From NCBI GenBank assembly GCA_042408445.1, contig JBHORC010000004.1, positions 62,001 through 126,000 on the forward strand: DNA of 64,000 nucleotides, read 5' to 3'. The position numbers were made by a program, and so were the translations under genes. Source of the DNA: CF-46 sp042408445 (GTDB lineage: Bacteria; Chloroflexota; Limnocylindria; Limnocylindrales; CSP1-4). The notes beneath the pieces are model-generated. The model saw nothing but the letters and a program-made list of their open reading frames with translations, searched no databases and was not told where the DNA came from. Position 1 is the stretch's first letter; each line of letters begins with the position of its first letter. This document shows positions 9,413 through 18,311 of this stretch, piece by piece.

Positions 9413-10200
9413 GCCCGGCGCCGCCGTTCGATCCAGCGCGTCACGGCGACGAGCCCGACGAGATAGACGAGCCAGCCGACGTAGCCCTCCGCAACCGGCC
9501 CCACTCCGCCGACGTTCGCGCCACCCGGCGACCCGTGCTGCTTGAGGTACTGGAGATACGCCGCGATCTCGCTCAGCTGCTGGTCGCTGATCTGACGCTG
9601 ATCGAAGGCCGGCATCGCGCCCGGCCCGAGCCGGATCGCCTCGCCGACCTGGGTCGGGGCCTCGTCGAGCAGGGGTGGGGCGACAGCGTCGCCGCCGATC
9701 GCGTCGCCGCTGCCGCTCGCGCCGTGGCACGCGGCACAGGTGCTGACGTACGCCGCACGGCCGGCGGCCGTGTCCGTCGCCGCGTTCACCTGGACGGACG
9801 GAATTCCGGGGCCGGCGCCGAGGGAGGCGACGTAGTCGACGATGGCCCGGATGTCGGCGTCGTTGAAGACGGGCTCGGCGCGCCGGATCTGCCGGCCGGG
9901 CTCGGGGAGCGGCATCCGGCCGGTCCGGAGCATGAAGTCGGCGGCGAGGGCGCCGACGTTCTGGAGGGAGGGGCCGTTCTGCGTCCCCTCGCCGGCCTGG
10001 CCGTGGCACGAGGCGCAGCTGGATTGATAGAGCTGGGCGCCGCGGCCGCCGTCCGTCACCTGGGCGGTGGTCGCAGCGAGCTGCGGCCGGACGATCGCGG
10101 GGATCGGCGTCGGGGCAAGCGGTCCGAGGGTCACGACCCAACCCAGCGCTGCCACCGACAGGACGGCGGCGATCCCGCCGACCGCACGCCGATCGGACAC
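9409..10200 (-). CDS. qcrC: Diheme cytochrome c subunit of the bc complex
   Basis: Membrane-anchored diheme cytochrome c (263 residues), the first gene of the respiratory operon. Two CXXCH sites, CASCH (residues 62-66) and CAACH (155-159), mark two cytochrome c domains. A hydrophobic N-terminal segment and a C-terminal helix followed by an Arg-rich tail anchor it, as in QcrC, which replaces soluble cytochrome c in bc-aa3 supercomplexes. The start is a GTG at 10200 with a strong AGGAGAGG site just upstream. Usually ctaE (subunit III) precedes qcrC in such operons; here the next gene upstream is divergent and unrelated. Confidence 0.94.
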   Translation of the reverse strand: MSDRRAVGGIAAVLSVAALGWVVTLGPLAPTPIPAIVRPQLAATTAQVTDGGRGAQLYQSSCASCHGQAGEGTQNGPSLQNVGALAADFMLRTGRMPLPEPGRQIRRAEPVFNDADIRAIVDYVASLGAGPGIPSVQVNAATDTAAGRAAYVSTCAACHGASGSGDAIGGDAVAPPLLDEAPTQVGEAIRLGPGAMPAFDQRQISDQQLSEIAAYLQYLKQHGSPGGANVGGVGPVAEGYVGWLVYLVGLVAVTRWIERRRRA

Positions 10201-10315
10201 ACACCTCTCCTGGTCCCGAGCCGCGGCGCGCCCGATCCGCTCGGCGCCGTTCGACTCCTGGGGACCTATCCTGCAGCGGGGGCATCGGCCCGTCCAGAGG
10301 GAGCCAGAGGACGAC

Positions 10316-10702
10316 GTGTCAGACGCGCATCAGTTTGTCGCCTGGGCCGTCGTCATCGTGACAATCGTGCTCGCGACCGCGGCGGCCTGGTCGGCCGCCG
10401 AAGCCCGACGGTCGGCAGGCGCGAGGGACCACCGCTTCGCCGTCGACCGCCTCGTCCTCGTGGTCCTGGCGGCGCTCGTCGTGAATCTCCTGATCGGCGC
10501 GGTCTTGCTTGCCGGCGGCCGTCGCCCGGAGGATCCGCTCCACCTGCTCTACGGACCGGCGGCTCTCGTCACGCTCCCGATCGGCCGGTGGCTCGCGACC
10601 CGCCGTGGGACCGGAGCCGACCGCCGTCGACGCGACCTCTGGCTGGTCGCGGCGGCCGTCGTCCTGGTCGGCCTCGAGGTTCGCCTGTTCATGACCGGCT
10701 AG
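10316..10702 (+). CDS. Small four-helix membrane protein, function unknown
   Basis: Hypothetical inner-membrane protein of 128 residues with four hydrophobic segments and short charged loops rich in Arg. I do not recognise a family or metal-binding motif. The GTG start at 10316 has an AGAGGA element upstream. It is divergent from qcrC, with 115 bases shared between the two starts, so a role linked to respiration is possible, but this is only positional inference. Confidence 0.6.
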   Translation: MSDAHQFVAWAVVIVTIVLATAAAWSAAEARRSAGARDHRFAVDRLVLVVLAALVVNLLIGAVLLAGGRRPEDPLHLLYGPAALVTLPIGRWLATRRGTGADRRRRDLWLVAAAVVLVGLEVRLFMTG

Positions 10703-10773
10703 GTCGCGCGATCTGCGCGTTGCGCTGAGGCAACGGCCCAGCCGGATCGGGCACCAACGTACGGGTCGCCGCC

Positions 10774-10802
10774 TTGACCCCGCCTTCCGATCGGGCTATT
10801 GA
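10774..10802 (+). promoter_or_regulatory. Sigma-70-like promoter for the lysozyme gene
   Basis: A TTGACC -35 box (10774-10779) and a TATTGA -10 box (10797-10802) are separated by exactly 17 bases, in an otherwise GC-rich stretch. It lies 65 bases before the GTG chosen for the GH25 gene and argues against the longer reading frame that would begin at the TTG of the -35 box itself. Confidence 0.5.
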
Positions 10803-10866
10803 ATGTCCAGCGCCAGCGGCCGATCGTCGGGGCACTCGTAGTCCGCCCCCGCCGGAGTTCCGTCAC

Positions 10867-12666
10867 GTGTCCGTCACCACGTCCGCGCCCCAGCCGCTCC
10901 ATGCCCGCGACGACCTTCGCCCAGGTCCTGTCGGTCGCGTCCGAGCGCCCCACCGGCTGACGCGCCATGCCGCCGCGGTCGTGATTGCTGCGGGCCTCGT
11001 CGCGACCGTGATCGCCGCACCGGTCACGATGGCCGGGACCGCGACCGCCCCCGTCGCTGCTCCGCGCGCCGCCGACGCGACCGGATACATCGAAGGGGTC
11101 GATGTCAGCCACTGGCAGAACACGATCAACTGGTCGCGCGTGGCGGCCGCCGGCAAGTCGTTCGCGATCATCAAGGCGAGCGAGAGCACGACGTACGTCG
11201 ATCCGCTCTTTGCCACGAACCGGGCCAACGCCCAGGCCGCGGGGCTCTGGACGGGCGCCTATCACTTCGCCCGCCCGGACGCCACGCCGAACGACGCACT
11301 GCTGGAGGCGGGCCACTTCGCGGACACCGTTCGGCTTGGGACGCACGACCTCGTCCCGGCGCTGGATCTCGAAGCGGCCGGCGGGTTGTCCGTCGCCGCG
11401 CTGCAGACGTGGGTCACGACTTGGCTGAACGAGGTCACGCGACGGACCGGCAGCCGGCCGATGATCTACACGAGCCCGGCGTTCTGGACGAAGTACATGG
11501 GCGACACGCCGGCGCTCGCGGACGCCGGCTACAAGACGCTCTGGGTCGCCCACTGGGGCGTCTCCTCACCGACTGTCCCGGCGCGCAACTGGGGTGGCAA
11601 GGGCTGGACGTTCTGGCAGTACTCGAACTGCGGGACCGTCTCGGGGATCACGGGCTGTGTCGACCTCGATCGCTATCGCGGCGTGGACCTCGCGGCCCAG
11701 GCGTTCTCCGTGTTCCGGCTGACGGCAACGACCTCGACGTCGATCAAGCAGGGCCGCACGGGAACCGCGAGCGTCGGCATCATCCGGACGAACTTCGGCT
11801 CGCCGGTCGCCCTCGACGTCGCCGGCCTGCCGGCCGGTGCGACCGCGACGTTCGGGGAGTCACCGACCACGCTCGCGTCCGTCGCGATGACGGTCCAGAA
11901 CTCGACGTCGACGCCGACCGGGACCTATCCGCTGACGATCACCGCCGACGGCGGCGGCCTCCAGCGAACGACCCTCGTCACGCTCGTGGTCCAGGATGGG
12001 ATCGCGCCGGTGCTCACGGCGCCCGTGACGTCGATCATGGCCGGCCGGAGCCTCGGCCCGTCGAGCGTCGCGCTCCGGGTGGGCTGGACGTTCTCCGACC
12101 CGAGCGGAATCCTCAACGGCCACCTCCAGCGAAGCGTGAACAGCGGCGCGTGGACGAACGTCCCGCTCGCCACGATCCGCTCGCTGGCGGCCTCCGAGAC
12201 CCTGCCCTTCAACGCATCGGCCCGGCAGCGATCCGTCGGAACCGACCGGGCCGGCAACGTCAGCGCCTGGTTCACCGGGCCGCGCGTCACCGCCGGGGTG
12301 AGCCAGCAGACGTCGACCGCGATCCGGTACACCGGCTCCTGGAGGTCCCAGACCTGGGCGTCCGCCTCGGGTGGCTCGTTCCGCTCGGCGACGACCGCCG
12401 GCGCCTCCGCGACCTACACCTTCACCGGCTCGAGCGTCGGCTGGGTGACCTCGACCGGGCCCACGCGCGGAACGGCGCGGATCTACGTCGACGGCGTGTA
12501 TGCCGGCCCGATCAGCCTGTACTCGTCGACGACGCGCGCCCGCTGGGTCGTGTTCGCTCGGAGCTGGGCGACGAACGGGATCCACTCGATCCGCGTGGTC
12601 GTCGTGGGGACTCCGGGCCATCCCCGCGTCGATGTCGACGGCTTCGTGAGGCTCGTCAACAGCTGA
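10867..12666 (+). CDS. Secreted GH25 (Lyc-type) lysozyme with C-terminal Ig-like regions
   Basis: Putative exported peptidoglycan muramidase of 599 residues. An N-terminal hydrophobic segment (about residues 35-60, ending in an Ala-rich cleavage region) is a signal peptide. The glycoside hydrolase 25 domain follows (about 70-270): it starts GVDVSHWQ, has the acidic strand PALDLEA expected for the catalytic pair, and ends in WQYSNCG and VDLDRY. The remaining 330 residues are Thr/Ser-rich beta-type repeats, probably Ig-like or cell-wall-binding modules. The GTG at 10867 is chosen because it follows GGAG at good spacing and a promoter upstream. Target could be its own wall or that of competitors; not decidable here. 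Confidence 0.85.
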   Translation: MSVTTSAPQPLHARDDLRPGPVGRVRAPHRLTRHAAAVVIAAGLVATVIAAPVTMAGTATAPVAAPRAADATGYIEGVDVSHWQNTINWSRVAAAGKSFAIIKASESTTYVDPLFATNRANAQAAGLWTGAYHFARPDATPNDALLEAGHFADTVRLGTHDLVPALDLEAAGGLSVAALQTWVTTWLNEVTRRTGSRPMIYTSPAFWTKYMGDTPALADAGYKTLWVAHWGVSSPTVPARNWGGKGWTFWQYSNCGTVSGITGCVDLDRYRGVDLAAQAFSVFRLTATTSTSIKQGRTGTASVGIIRTNFGSPVALDVAGLPAGATATFGESPTTLASVAMTVQNSTSTPTGTYPLTITADGGGLQRTTLVTLVVQDGIAPVLTAPVTSIMAGRSLGPSSVALRVGWTFSDPSGILNGHLQRSVNSGAWTNVPLATIRSLAASETLPFNASARQRSVGTDRAGNVSAWFTGPRVTAGVSQQTSTAIRYTGSWRSQTWASASGGSFRSATTAGASATYTFTGSSVGWVTSTGPTRGTARIYVDGVYAGPISLYSSTTRARWVVFARSWATNGIHSIRVVVVGTPGHPRVDVDGFVRLVNS

Positions 12667-12726
12667 GCCGCTGAGTTCGGCGGCCGGCGCGAGGGCGACG
12701 CCCCACGGTACGGAGCCGGCAGCCGA

Positions 12727-13842
12727 TCAGGCCGGGTCGGACGGCAGCCCAAGGAGCGCCGATGCGGCGCCGGCCATCACCAGATCCTCGCGCGCCTCGA
12801 CGCGCAGGACCGCCGGTGGGCCGGGCGCCACGACTCGGTCCTCGCCCGGCTCGTCGTCCCCGATCGCCGGAATGCCCACCGGGGCCAGGCGCCGAACGAT
12901 CGCCGCCCGCATCGGACCGGAATGCTCTCCGATGCCGCCCGTGAAGACGAGGGCGTTGACGCGCGGCAGCCAGGTGGCGGCCCCGGCAATCCCTGCCGCC
13001 GCCCGCGCGGCGTAGAGGTCGAGCGCCAGGCGGGCGGCCGGATCGCCTCCGTCCGCGTCGCGCTCCAGCAGGCGAACGTCGGACGTCGTTCCGGACACGC
13101 CGGCCAGTCCCGATTCGTGCTCGAGAGCGTCGGAGATCGCGTCCATCCGCTGGCCCGACCGCGCCACGGCCAGGACGATCCCGGGATCGATCGCGCCGGG
13201 TCGCGTCCCCATCATGATTCCGTCGAGTGGCGTGTAGCCCATCGACGACCAGGCCGAGCGACCGCCGTCGACCGCCGTGACCGACGAGCCACTGCCCAGG
13301 TGGGCGACCACGATCGCCAGCTCATCGACGCGCCGGCGCAGGAGCTCCGCCGCCCGGCGCGTCGACCACTCCACGGACAGGCCATGAAACCCGAACCGCC
13401 GGATCCCGAGCGCTCGCCACGCCCACGGGATCGGCTCGGTCGTCGCGAGCGCCGGCAGCCCTGAATGGAACGCGGTGTCGAAGCACGCGACATGCGGGAC
13501 GTTCGGGAGCCGTTCGCGGGCGATCGCGATCGTCTCGAGCGCCGTCTCGTTGTGGAGTGGCGCGAGCTCTGACGCCGCCGCGATGCCGGCAAGGACGTCG
13601 TCGTCGATCACGACATGGTGCGAGAACCGGACACCACCATGGACGACGCGATGCGCGACGGCGGCCACCTCACCGACCCGGACGCCGAGCCCGTCGAGGA
13701 GCTCGCCGAGGACGCTGCCGCGATCCCGCCGGGCCCAGTCGACGGTCCGGGTCGCCCTCGCCTGGCCCGCCTCGACGAGGCTCGCCTTGAGCGAGCTGGA
13801 CCCGGCGTTCAGGGTCACGATCCGGGCAGCGGCTCCAGCCAC
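12727..13842 (-). CDS. ackA: Acetate kinase
   Basis: Converts acetyl phosphate and ADP to acetate and ATP (cytoplasmic). It is 371 residues, slightly shorter than the usual 395-400. Recognisable ASKHA signatures: LNAGSSSLK at the N-terminus, HRVVHGG, FDTAFH, HLGSGSS, GTRPGAIDPG and FTGGIGEH. The GTG at 13842 has a GGGAG site eight bases upstream, just 26 bases after the phosphoketolase stop; the longer frame overlaps that gene and was rejected. Paired with phosphoketolase it recovers ATP from acetyl phosphate. Two substitutions (GSS for GAS in the phosphate loop, GAIDP for GDIDP) are mild departures from consensus. Confidence 0.92.
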   Translation of the reverse strand: MAGAAARIVTLNAGSSSLKASLVEAGQARATRTVDWARRDRGSVLGELLDGLGVRVGEVAAVAHRVVHGGVRFSHHVVIDDDVLAGIAAASELAPLHNETALETIAIARERLPNVPHVACFDTAFHSGLPALATTEPIPWAWRALGIRRFGFHGLSVEWSTRRAAELLRRRVDELAIVVAHLGSGSSVTAVDGGRSAWSSMGYTPLDGIMMGTRPGAIDPGIVLAVARSGQRMDAISDALEHESGLAGVSGTTSDVRLLERDADGGDPAARLALDLYAARAAAGIAGAATWLPRVNALVFTGGIGEHSGPMRAAIVRRLAPVGIPAIGDDEPGEDRVVAPGPPAVLRVEAREDLVMAGAASALLGLPSDPA

Positions 13843-13868
13843 GCCCGGACTCCCGCCGCCGTCGTCGG

Positions 13869-16301
13869 TCAGTGTGGCCAGGTCCAGTCCCGGATCTCCG
13901 CCGGGTCCTCGCCGTTCGTGCGCGCGAAGGCGCGCGCCTCCGCCCGTCGGTCGACCATCTCCTGGCGAAGCTCGGCCGCGTGCGACCCCAGCGAGGGGAC
14001 GCGGTCGATGACGTCCATCACCAGGTGGAACCGGTCGAGATCGTTGCGCATGACCATGTCGAACGGCGTCGTCACGGTTCCCTCCTCCTTGTACCCGCGG
14101 ACGTGGAGGTTGGCGTGGTTCGTTCGGCGATAGGCGAGGCGGTGGATGAGCCACGGGTAGCCGTGGAACGCGAAGATCACCGGGCGATCCGCTGTAAACA
14201 GGGCGTCGAACTCGCGGTCGGTGAGCCCGTGCGGATGCTCGGTCGAATCCTGGAGGCGCATCAGGTCGACGACGTTGATGAACCGGACGCGGAGCTCCGG
14301 CAGGAGCTCCCGGATCAGAGCAACGGCTGCGAGCGCCTCGAGGGTCGGGACATCGCCCGCGGACGCGATCACGACGTCCGGATCTCCGTCGTCGTTGCTC
14401 GCCCACGGCCAGATCCCGATCCCGCGAGTCGCGTGGAGGATCGCCTCGTCCATCGAGAGGTAGGTCAATGCCGGCTGCTTGCCGGCGACGATGACGTTCA
14501 CGTAGTGCCGGCTCCGCAGGCAGTGGTCCGCGACCGACAGCAGCGTGTTCGCGTCGGGCGGCAGGTAGACCCGGATGATCTCGGACTTCTTGTTCACCAC
14601 GTAGTCGATGAAGCCCGGATCCTGGTGGCTGAAGCCGTTGTGATCCTGGCGCCAGACATGGCTCGTCAGGAGGTAGTTCAACGACGCGATCGGCCGTCGC
14701 CACGGAATCTCGCGGGTCATCTTCAGCCACTTCGCGTGCTGGTTGAACATCGAGTCGATGATGTGGATGAACGCCTCGTAGCAATTGAACAGGCCGTGCC
14801 GGCCCGTCAGGAGGTAGCCCTCGAGCCAGCCCTGGCAGAGATGTTCGGAGAGGACCTCCATGACGCGGCCGTCCGGCGCGAGATGGTCATCCGTGGGCAG
14901 GATCTCCGTGTCCCACGCGCGGTTCGTCGCCTCGAAGACGGGCGTGAGGCGATTTGACGCGGTCTCGTCCGGTCCGAAGAGCCGGAAGTTGTCCGGGTTC
15001 CGGGCGATCACGTCGCGGAGGAACGTCGCCATCACCTTCGTCGCCTCGGCGGAGTCGACCGCAGGCTGCTCGACCTTCACCGCGTAGTCCCGGAAGTCTG
15101 GCAGCCGGAGGTCGCGCAGGAGCAGGCCACCGTTCGTGTGGGGGTTGGCACTCATCCGGCGCGCGCCGCGGGGCGACAGTGCGGCGACCTCCGATCGGAT
15201 CGTCCCGCGCTCGTCAAAGAGCTCGTCCGGGCGGTAGCTGCGCAGCCAATCCTCGAGCTGCGAGAGATGCTCGCGGTTGTTGCGCACGTCGGAGAGCGGC
15301 ACCTGGTGCGACCGGAAGCTGCCCTCGGCCGGCAGCCCATCGACGATCTTCGGGCCGGTCCAACCCTTGGGCGTCCGCAGGACGATCATCGGCCAGCGTC
15401 GGCGCTCGCCGTCGCTCGCCGTCCCGGCGCCGCGCGCGGCGGTCTGGATCGCGGCCACGTCGTCCGCGACCCGGTCCATCGTCTCGGCGAGGAGACGATG
15501 GACGCTGGCCGGATCATCCCCGGCGACGATGTACGGCTCGTACCCGTAGCCGATGAACAGCGACCGCAGCTCGTCCTCGGGGATCCGCGCGAGGACCGTG
15601 GGATTGGCGATCTTGTACCCGTTCAGGTGGAGGATCGGGATCACCGCCCCGTCGTGGACGGGATCGATGAACTTGTTCGAGTGCCAGCTCGTCGCGAGCG
15701 GCCCCGTCTCGGCCTCGCCGTCGCCGACGACGCAGAAGACGACGAGATCCGGGTTGTCGAAGACGGCACCGAACGCGTGGGTGAGCGCGTAGCCGAGCTC
15801 GCCGCCCTCGTGGATGGAGCCGGGCGTCTCGGGCGTCGCGTGGCTCCCGACTCCGCCCGGAAACGAGAACTGGCGGAACAGCTGCCGCAGCCCGGCCTCG
15901 TCCATCGTCAGGCCCGAATACACCTCCGTCTGCGTGCCCTCGAGGTAGGCGTTGGCGACCACGGCTGGCCCGCCGTGGCCCGGGCCGGCGATGAAGAACG
16001 CGTCCAGGTCGCGGTTCCGGATGAGGCGGTTGGCATGGGCCCAGATGAGGTTCAGCCCCGGTGTCGTGCCCCAGTGGCCGAGGAGGCGTGGCTTGACGTG
16101 CTCCGGCCGCAGCGGCTCACGCAGCAGCGGGTTCTCGAGGAGGTAGATCTGGCCGACCGAGAGATAGTTCGCCGCTCGCCACCACCGGTCGAGCGCCTCA
16201 AGCTCCGCGTCGTCGATGCCGCCAGCGCCGACCCTGCTGCTCGGGCGCGGGCCTGGCCCGTCGCTCGTCGTCGTTGCGAGGTTGGCGCTGGTCGCAGTCA
16301 T
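13869..16301 (-). CDS. xfp: Xylulose-5-phosphate/fructose-6-phosphate phosphoketolase
   Basis: Thiamine diphosphate enzyme (810 residues, normal length about 790-820) that splits xylulose-5-P or fructose-6-P with phosphate to acetyl phosphate. Visible signatures: GPGHGGPAVVAN, FSFPGGVGSHATPETPG, the ThDP-binding stretch GDGEAETGPLATSW with the later NGYKIANPT, and a well-conserved central and C-terminal transketolase-like region. The ATG at 16301 follows a GGAGG site; the frame continues further upstream but without family similarity. Directly followed by ackA, giving a compact phosphoketolase-acetate kinase unit. Confidence 0.96.
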   Translation of the reverse strand: MTATSANLATTTSDGPGPRPSSRVGAGGIDDAELEALDRWWRAANYLSVGQIYLLENPLLREPLRPEHVKPRLLGHWGTTPGLNLIWAHANRLIRNRDLDAFFIAGPGHGGPAVVANAYLEGTQTEVYSGLTMDEAGLRQLFRQFSFPGGVGSHATPETPGSIHEGGELGYALTHAFGAVFDNPDLVVFCVVGDGEAETGPLATSWHSNKFIDPVHDGAVIPILHLNGYKIANPTVLARIPEDELRSLFIGYGYEPYIVAGDDPASVHRLLAETMDRVADDVAAIQTAARGAGTASDGERRRWPMIVLRTPKGWTGPKIVDGLPAEGSFRSHQVPLSDVRNNREHLSQLEDWLRSYRPDELFDERGTIRSEVAALSPRGARRMSANPHTNGGLLLRDLRLPDFRDYAVKVEQPAVDSAEATKVMATFLRDVIARNPDNFRLFGPDETASNRLTPVFEATNRAWDTEILPTDDHLAPDGRVMEVLSEHLCQGWLEGYLLTGRHGLFNCYEAFIHIIDSMFNQHAKWLKMTREIPWRRPIASLNYLLTSHVWRQDHNGFSHQDPGFIDYVVNKKSEIIRVYLPPDANTLLSVADHCLRSRHYVNVIVAGKQPALTYLSMDEAILHATRGIGIWPWASNDDGDPDVVIASAGDVPTLEALAAVALIRELLPELRVRFINVVDLMRLQDSTEHPHGLTDREFDALFTADRPVIFAFHGYPWLIHRLAYRRTNHANLHVRGYKEEGTVTTPFDMVMRNDLDRFHLVMDVIDRVPSLGSHAAELRQEMVDRRAEARAFARTNGEDPAEIRDWTWPH

Positions 16302-16419
16302 GGCCGTCCTCCGGCTGGCTGCCGAAGTCGCCCGTCCTCCGGCGAAGTGATGCCCAACTGGGCCGCGGGTTGCGGCGGGTTCCCCCACAGGATCGCACCT
16401 CCGGGGTCGACGGGCCGAC

Positions 16420-17151
16420 TCACCCGGCGGCCAGCGAGGTAACGGTCGTCGCCGCGTGCATCGCTCGACAGAGGCGCTCGCCGGAGCTCCACGCGTCCGG
16501 CATCCCCGTCCGCAATCGGCGCCGCTCCGCGAGGAGGAGGGTCCAGAGCGCGCTCCGCCGCTCGCGAAGCGCGACGCTGGGACGATATCGATCGATCGTG
16601 TCCTGGACGAAGGCGGCGTAGCGTCCAAGTGCCGCGGTCCCTGCGACGTCGGACTCGAAGCCCGGCAGGACGTCCACCGCAAGGAGGAGGCGGCCGAACC
16701 AGCTCGCGACGCTCTCGGCCCCCTCGTCCCAGCCCTGGGAGTGGCCGCCGCGCCGCAGGATCGGCGAGGGGGACGTGAACGCGGCGACGACGTCGTCACC
16801 GATCCGATCGGCTTCGAGATGGCCTCCGAACGTCAGGTACTCATTGGCGATGCCGCGACGGTCGACGATCCGGATCACGCCCCACGAGACGTCGGATTCG
16901 AGGGGCAGGATCGTCGAGCGCGTCAGCGACCGCCGTTGGCCGCGGCCCGCACAGGTGACCCAGTAGTCGATCGTCTCCGGGTCGAAATGACGCAGGGTCG
17001 GGAGCGGTCGCAGCGCGACGAGCAGGTAGGCCGGGCCTGGCCGATCGGGAAGGTCCGAGACGGCGAGGAACCCGAGGCTGGCGAGTCTCGCGGCGGCGGT
17101 CGCCGGCGTCGGATCGAACTCTCGCTCGGCCTCGGGCATGCGGGCGCTCAT
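16420..17151 (-). CDS. Hypothetical protein
   Basis: A 243-residue soluble protein with no motif I can name. It has a central beta-rich region (around ILPLESDVSWGVIRIVDRRG) and an Arg-rich helical C-terminal third; no signal peptide, membrane segment or Cys cluster. Start ATG 17151 is favoured, though a second in-frame ATG at 17139 is equally possible since neither has a good ribosome binding site. It begins 14 bases after the hemerythrin gene stop, so it is probably co-transcribed with it. Confidence 0.6.
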   Translation of the reverse strand: MSARMPEAEREFDPTPATAAARLASLGFLAVSDLPDRPGPAYLLVALRPLPTLRHFDPETIDYWVTCAGRGQRRSLTRSTILPLESDVSWGVIRIVDRRGIANEYLTFGGHLEADRIGDDVVAAFTSPSPILRRGGHSQGWDEGAESVASWFGRLLLAVDVLPGFESDVAGTAALGRYAAFVQDTIDRYRPSVALRERRSALWTLLLAERRRLRTGMPDAWSSGERLCRAMHAATTVTSLAAG

Positions 17152-17165
17152 TCGGGTCCGCGCCG

Positions 17166-17660
17166 TCAGCCGGAAGGGACGATGGCGGCGATGGGCGTCT
17201 CGTCGGCGCCGACCGGCTCGTCGAGGATCGGGATCAGGAATCGCTCCTCGCGCTCGATGTGGGCGCGGAGGAGTGCCTCGAGGCCGAAGAGATGGCAGCG
17301 CAGCTCGTCGTGGCGGTCCAGCTCCCGGTGCCGGCCGAGCGACTCGCGGTCGGCCCGGATGCGCGCCACCATGGTCCGGACCTGCTGATGGTCGAACCGC
17401 GCTGCTCGTGTCGCCCAGGGGGTGCTCGTGCGACGGTCGATCTGGGGATAGAGCCAGCCGTCCTCCCAGGCCATGTGCGGCTCGAGCGTCGTGTCGAGCC
17501 ACTGGAGCACGTCCAGGACGTGGATCGAGATGTCCGGCGTTGCCGACGTCCCGATCGAGCATGCGACGTCGTGGATGCGGTTCACCCCGGCGGCGAGATC
17601 CCGGTGCTCGTGCTCGGTGAACGCCTTCGCAGGAACGGATGCCATTGGGGTGGTGACCAT
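17166..17660 (-). CDS. Hemerythrin HHE-domain protein
   Basis: A 164-residue cytoplasmic protein predicted to form the four-helix HHE fold with a non-heme diiron site. Ligand candidates in order: HEH near residue 17, His in the first helix, HMAWEDGWLYP, FDHQQV, and HIEREERFLIP near the end. Such proteins bind O2 or react with NO or iron. The start ATG at 17660 has an excellent GGAGGAG site. It lies between a LiaF-like envelope protein and a hypothetical gene, all on the minus strand with short gaps, next to a universal stress protein. Confidence 0.85.
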   Translation of the reverse strand: MVTTPMASVPAKAFTEHEHRDLAAGVNRIHDVACSIGTSATPDISIHVLDVLQWLDTTLEPHMAWEDGWLYPQIDRRTSTPWATRAARFDHQQVRTMVARIRADRESLGRHRELDRHDELRCHLFGLEALLRAHIEREERFLIPILDEPVGADETPIAAIVPSG

Positions 17661-17674
17661 CGCGATCTCCTCCT

Positions 17675-18229
17675 TCACGCGGTCGCGGGTTGCGGCACGG
17701 ATTCGCGCGCTGCGCCCGTGCCCCGCTCGGCCTGGCGCGCGATCGCCGCGCGGAGATTGCGGACGGCGGATTCCGGGACATCGGACGTGACGCCGAAGCC
17801 GCCGAACAGGACGCGTCCCTCGATCGTGAGCGTCGGGGCACCCTCGGGCTGATCTGTTCGTCGATCGTCGCCCACGCCGCCGATCCCGACGACGGTCGAG
17901 ACGACCCGCCACTCCTCGGGCACGACGAGCTGCGCGCCGCCGAAGATCGCCCGGACGCGGAGGTGCGCGCCGAGCGGGTCGAGGACGGCCCTGCGGAGGT
18001 CGATGATCCCGCCGCCGTACCACGTGTCGATCGTCCCGCCCCGGAACGCCGTTGCCGAGGATTCGAACGCGATCGGCGCGAGGATCGCAGAGAGGTGGAC
18101 CTCGTCGGCGTCGGGTGCGTCGACGACGAGGACGCGACGCTTCGCCAGCGCGGCGGCGACCGTGCCGAGCGCCGACACGAGCAGGAACGCGGCCCAGACC
18201 AGGCCGAAGATGCGGCGGATCAGCTTCAT
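17675..18229 (-). CDS. LiaF-like (YvqF C-terminal) membrane-anchored protein
   Basis: A 184-residue protein with one N-terminal membrane helix (about residues 8-28) followed by a beta-helix-type domain. The C-terminal part contains the pattern of the cell-wall-active antibiotic response (LiaF/YvqF) domain: IFGGAQLVVPEEWRV, then VGIGGVGD, then IEGRVLFGGFGV. Family members act in envelope stress signalling, often as inhibitors of a sensor kinase. No kinase is adjacent here. A GAGG element lies upstream of the ATG at 18229, and the gene ends 14 bases before the hemerythrin start. Confidence 0.75.
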   Translation of the reverse strand: MKLIRRIFGLVWAAFLLVSALGTVAAALAKRRVLVVDAPDADEVHLSAILAPIAFESSATAFRGGTIDTWYGGGIIDLRRAVLDPLGAHLRVRAIFGGAQLVVPEEWRVVSTVVGIGGVGDDRRTDQPEGAPTLTIEGRVLFGGFGVTSDVPESAVRNLRAAIARQAERGTGAARESVPQPATA

Positions 18230-18311
18230 GACTCAACCTCCGTGGCCGGCCACCGGGCGTACCGGCGGCCGGCCGTGATCCCGCGATCCCATGACGTGGA
18301 CCGCGACGCGA

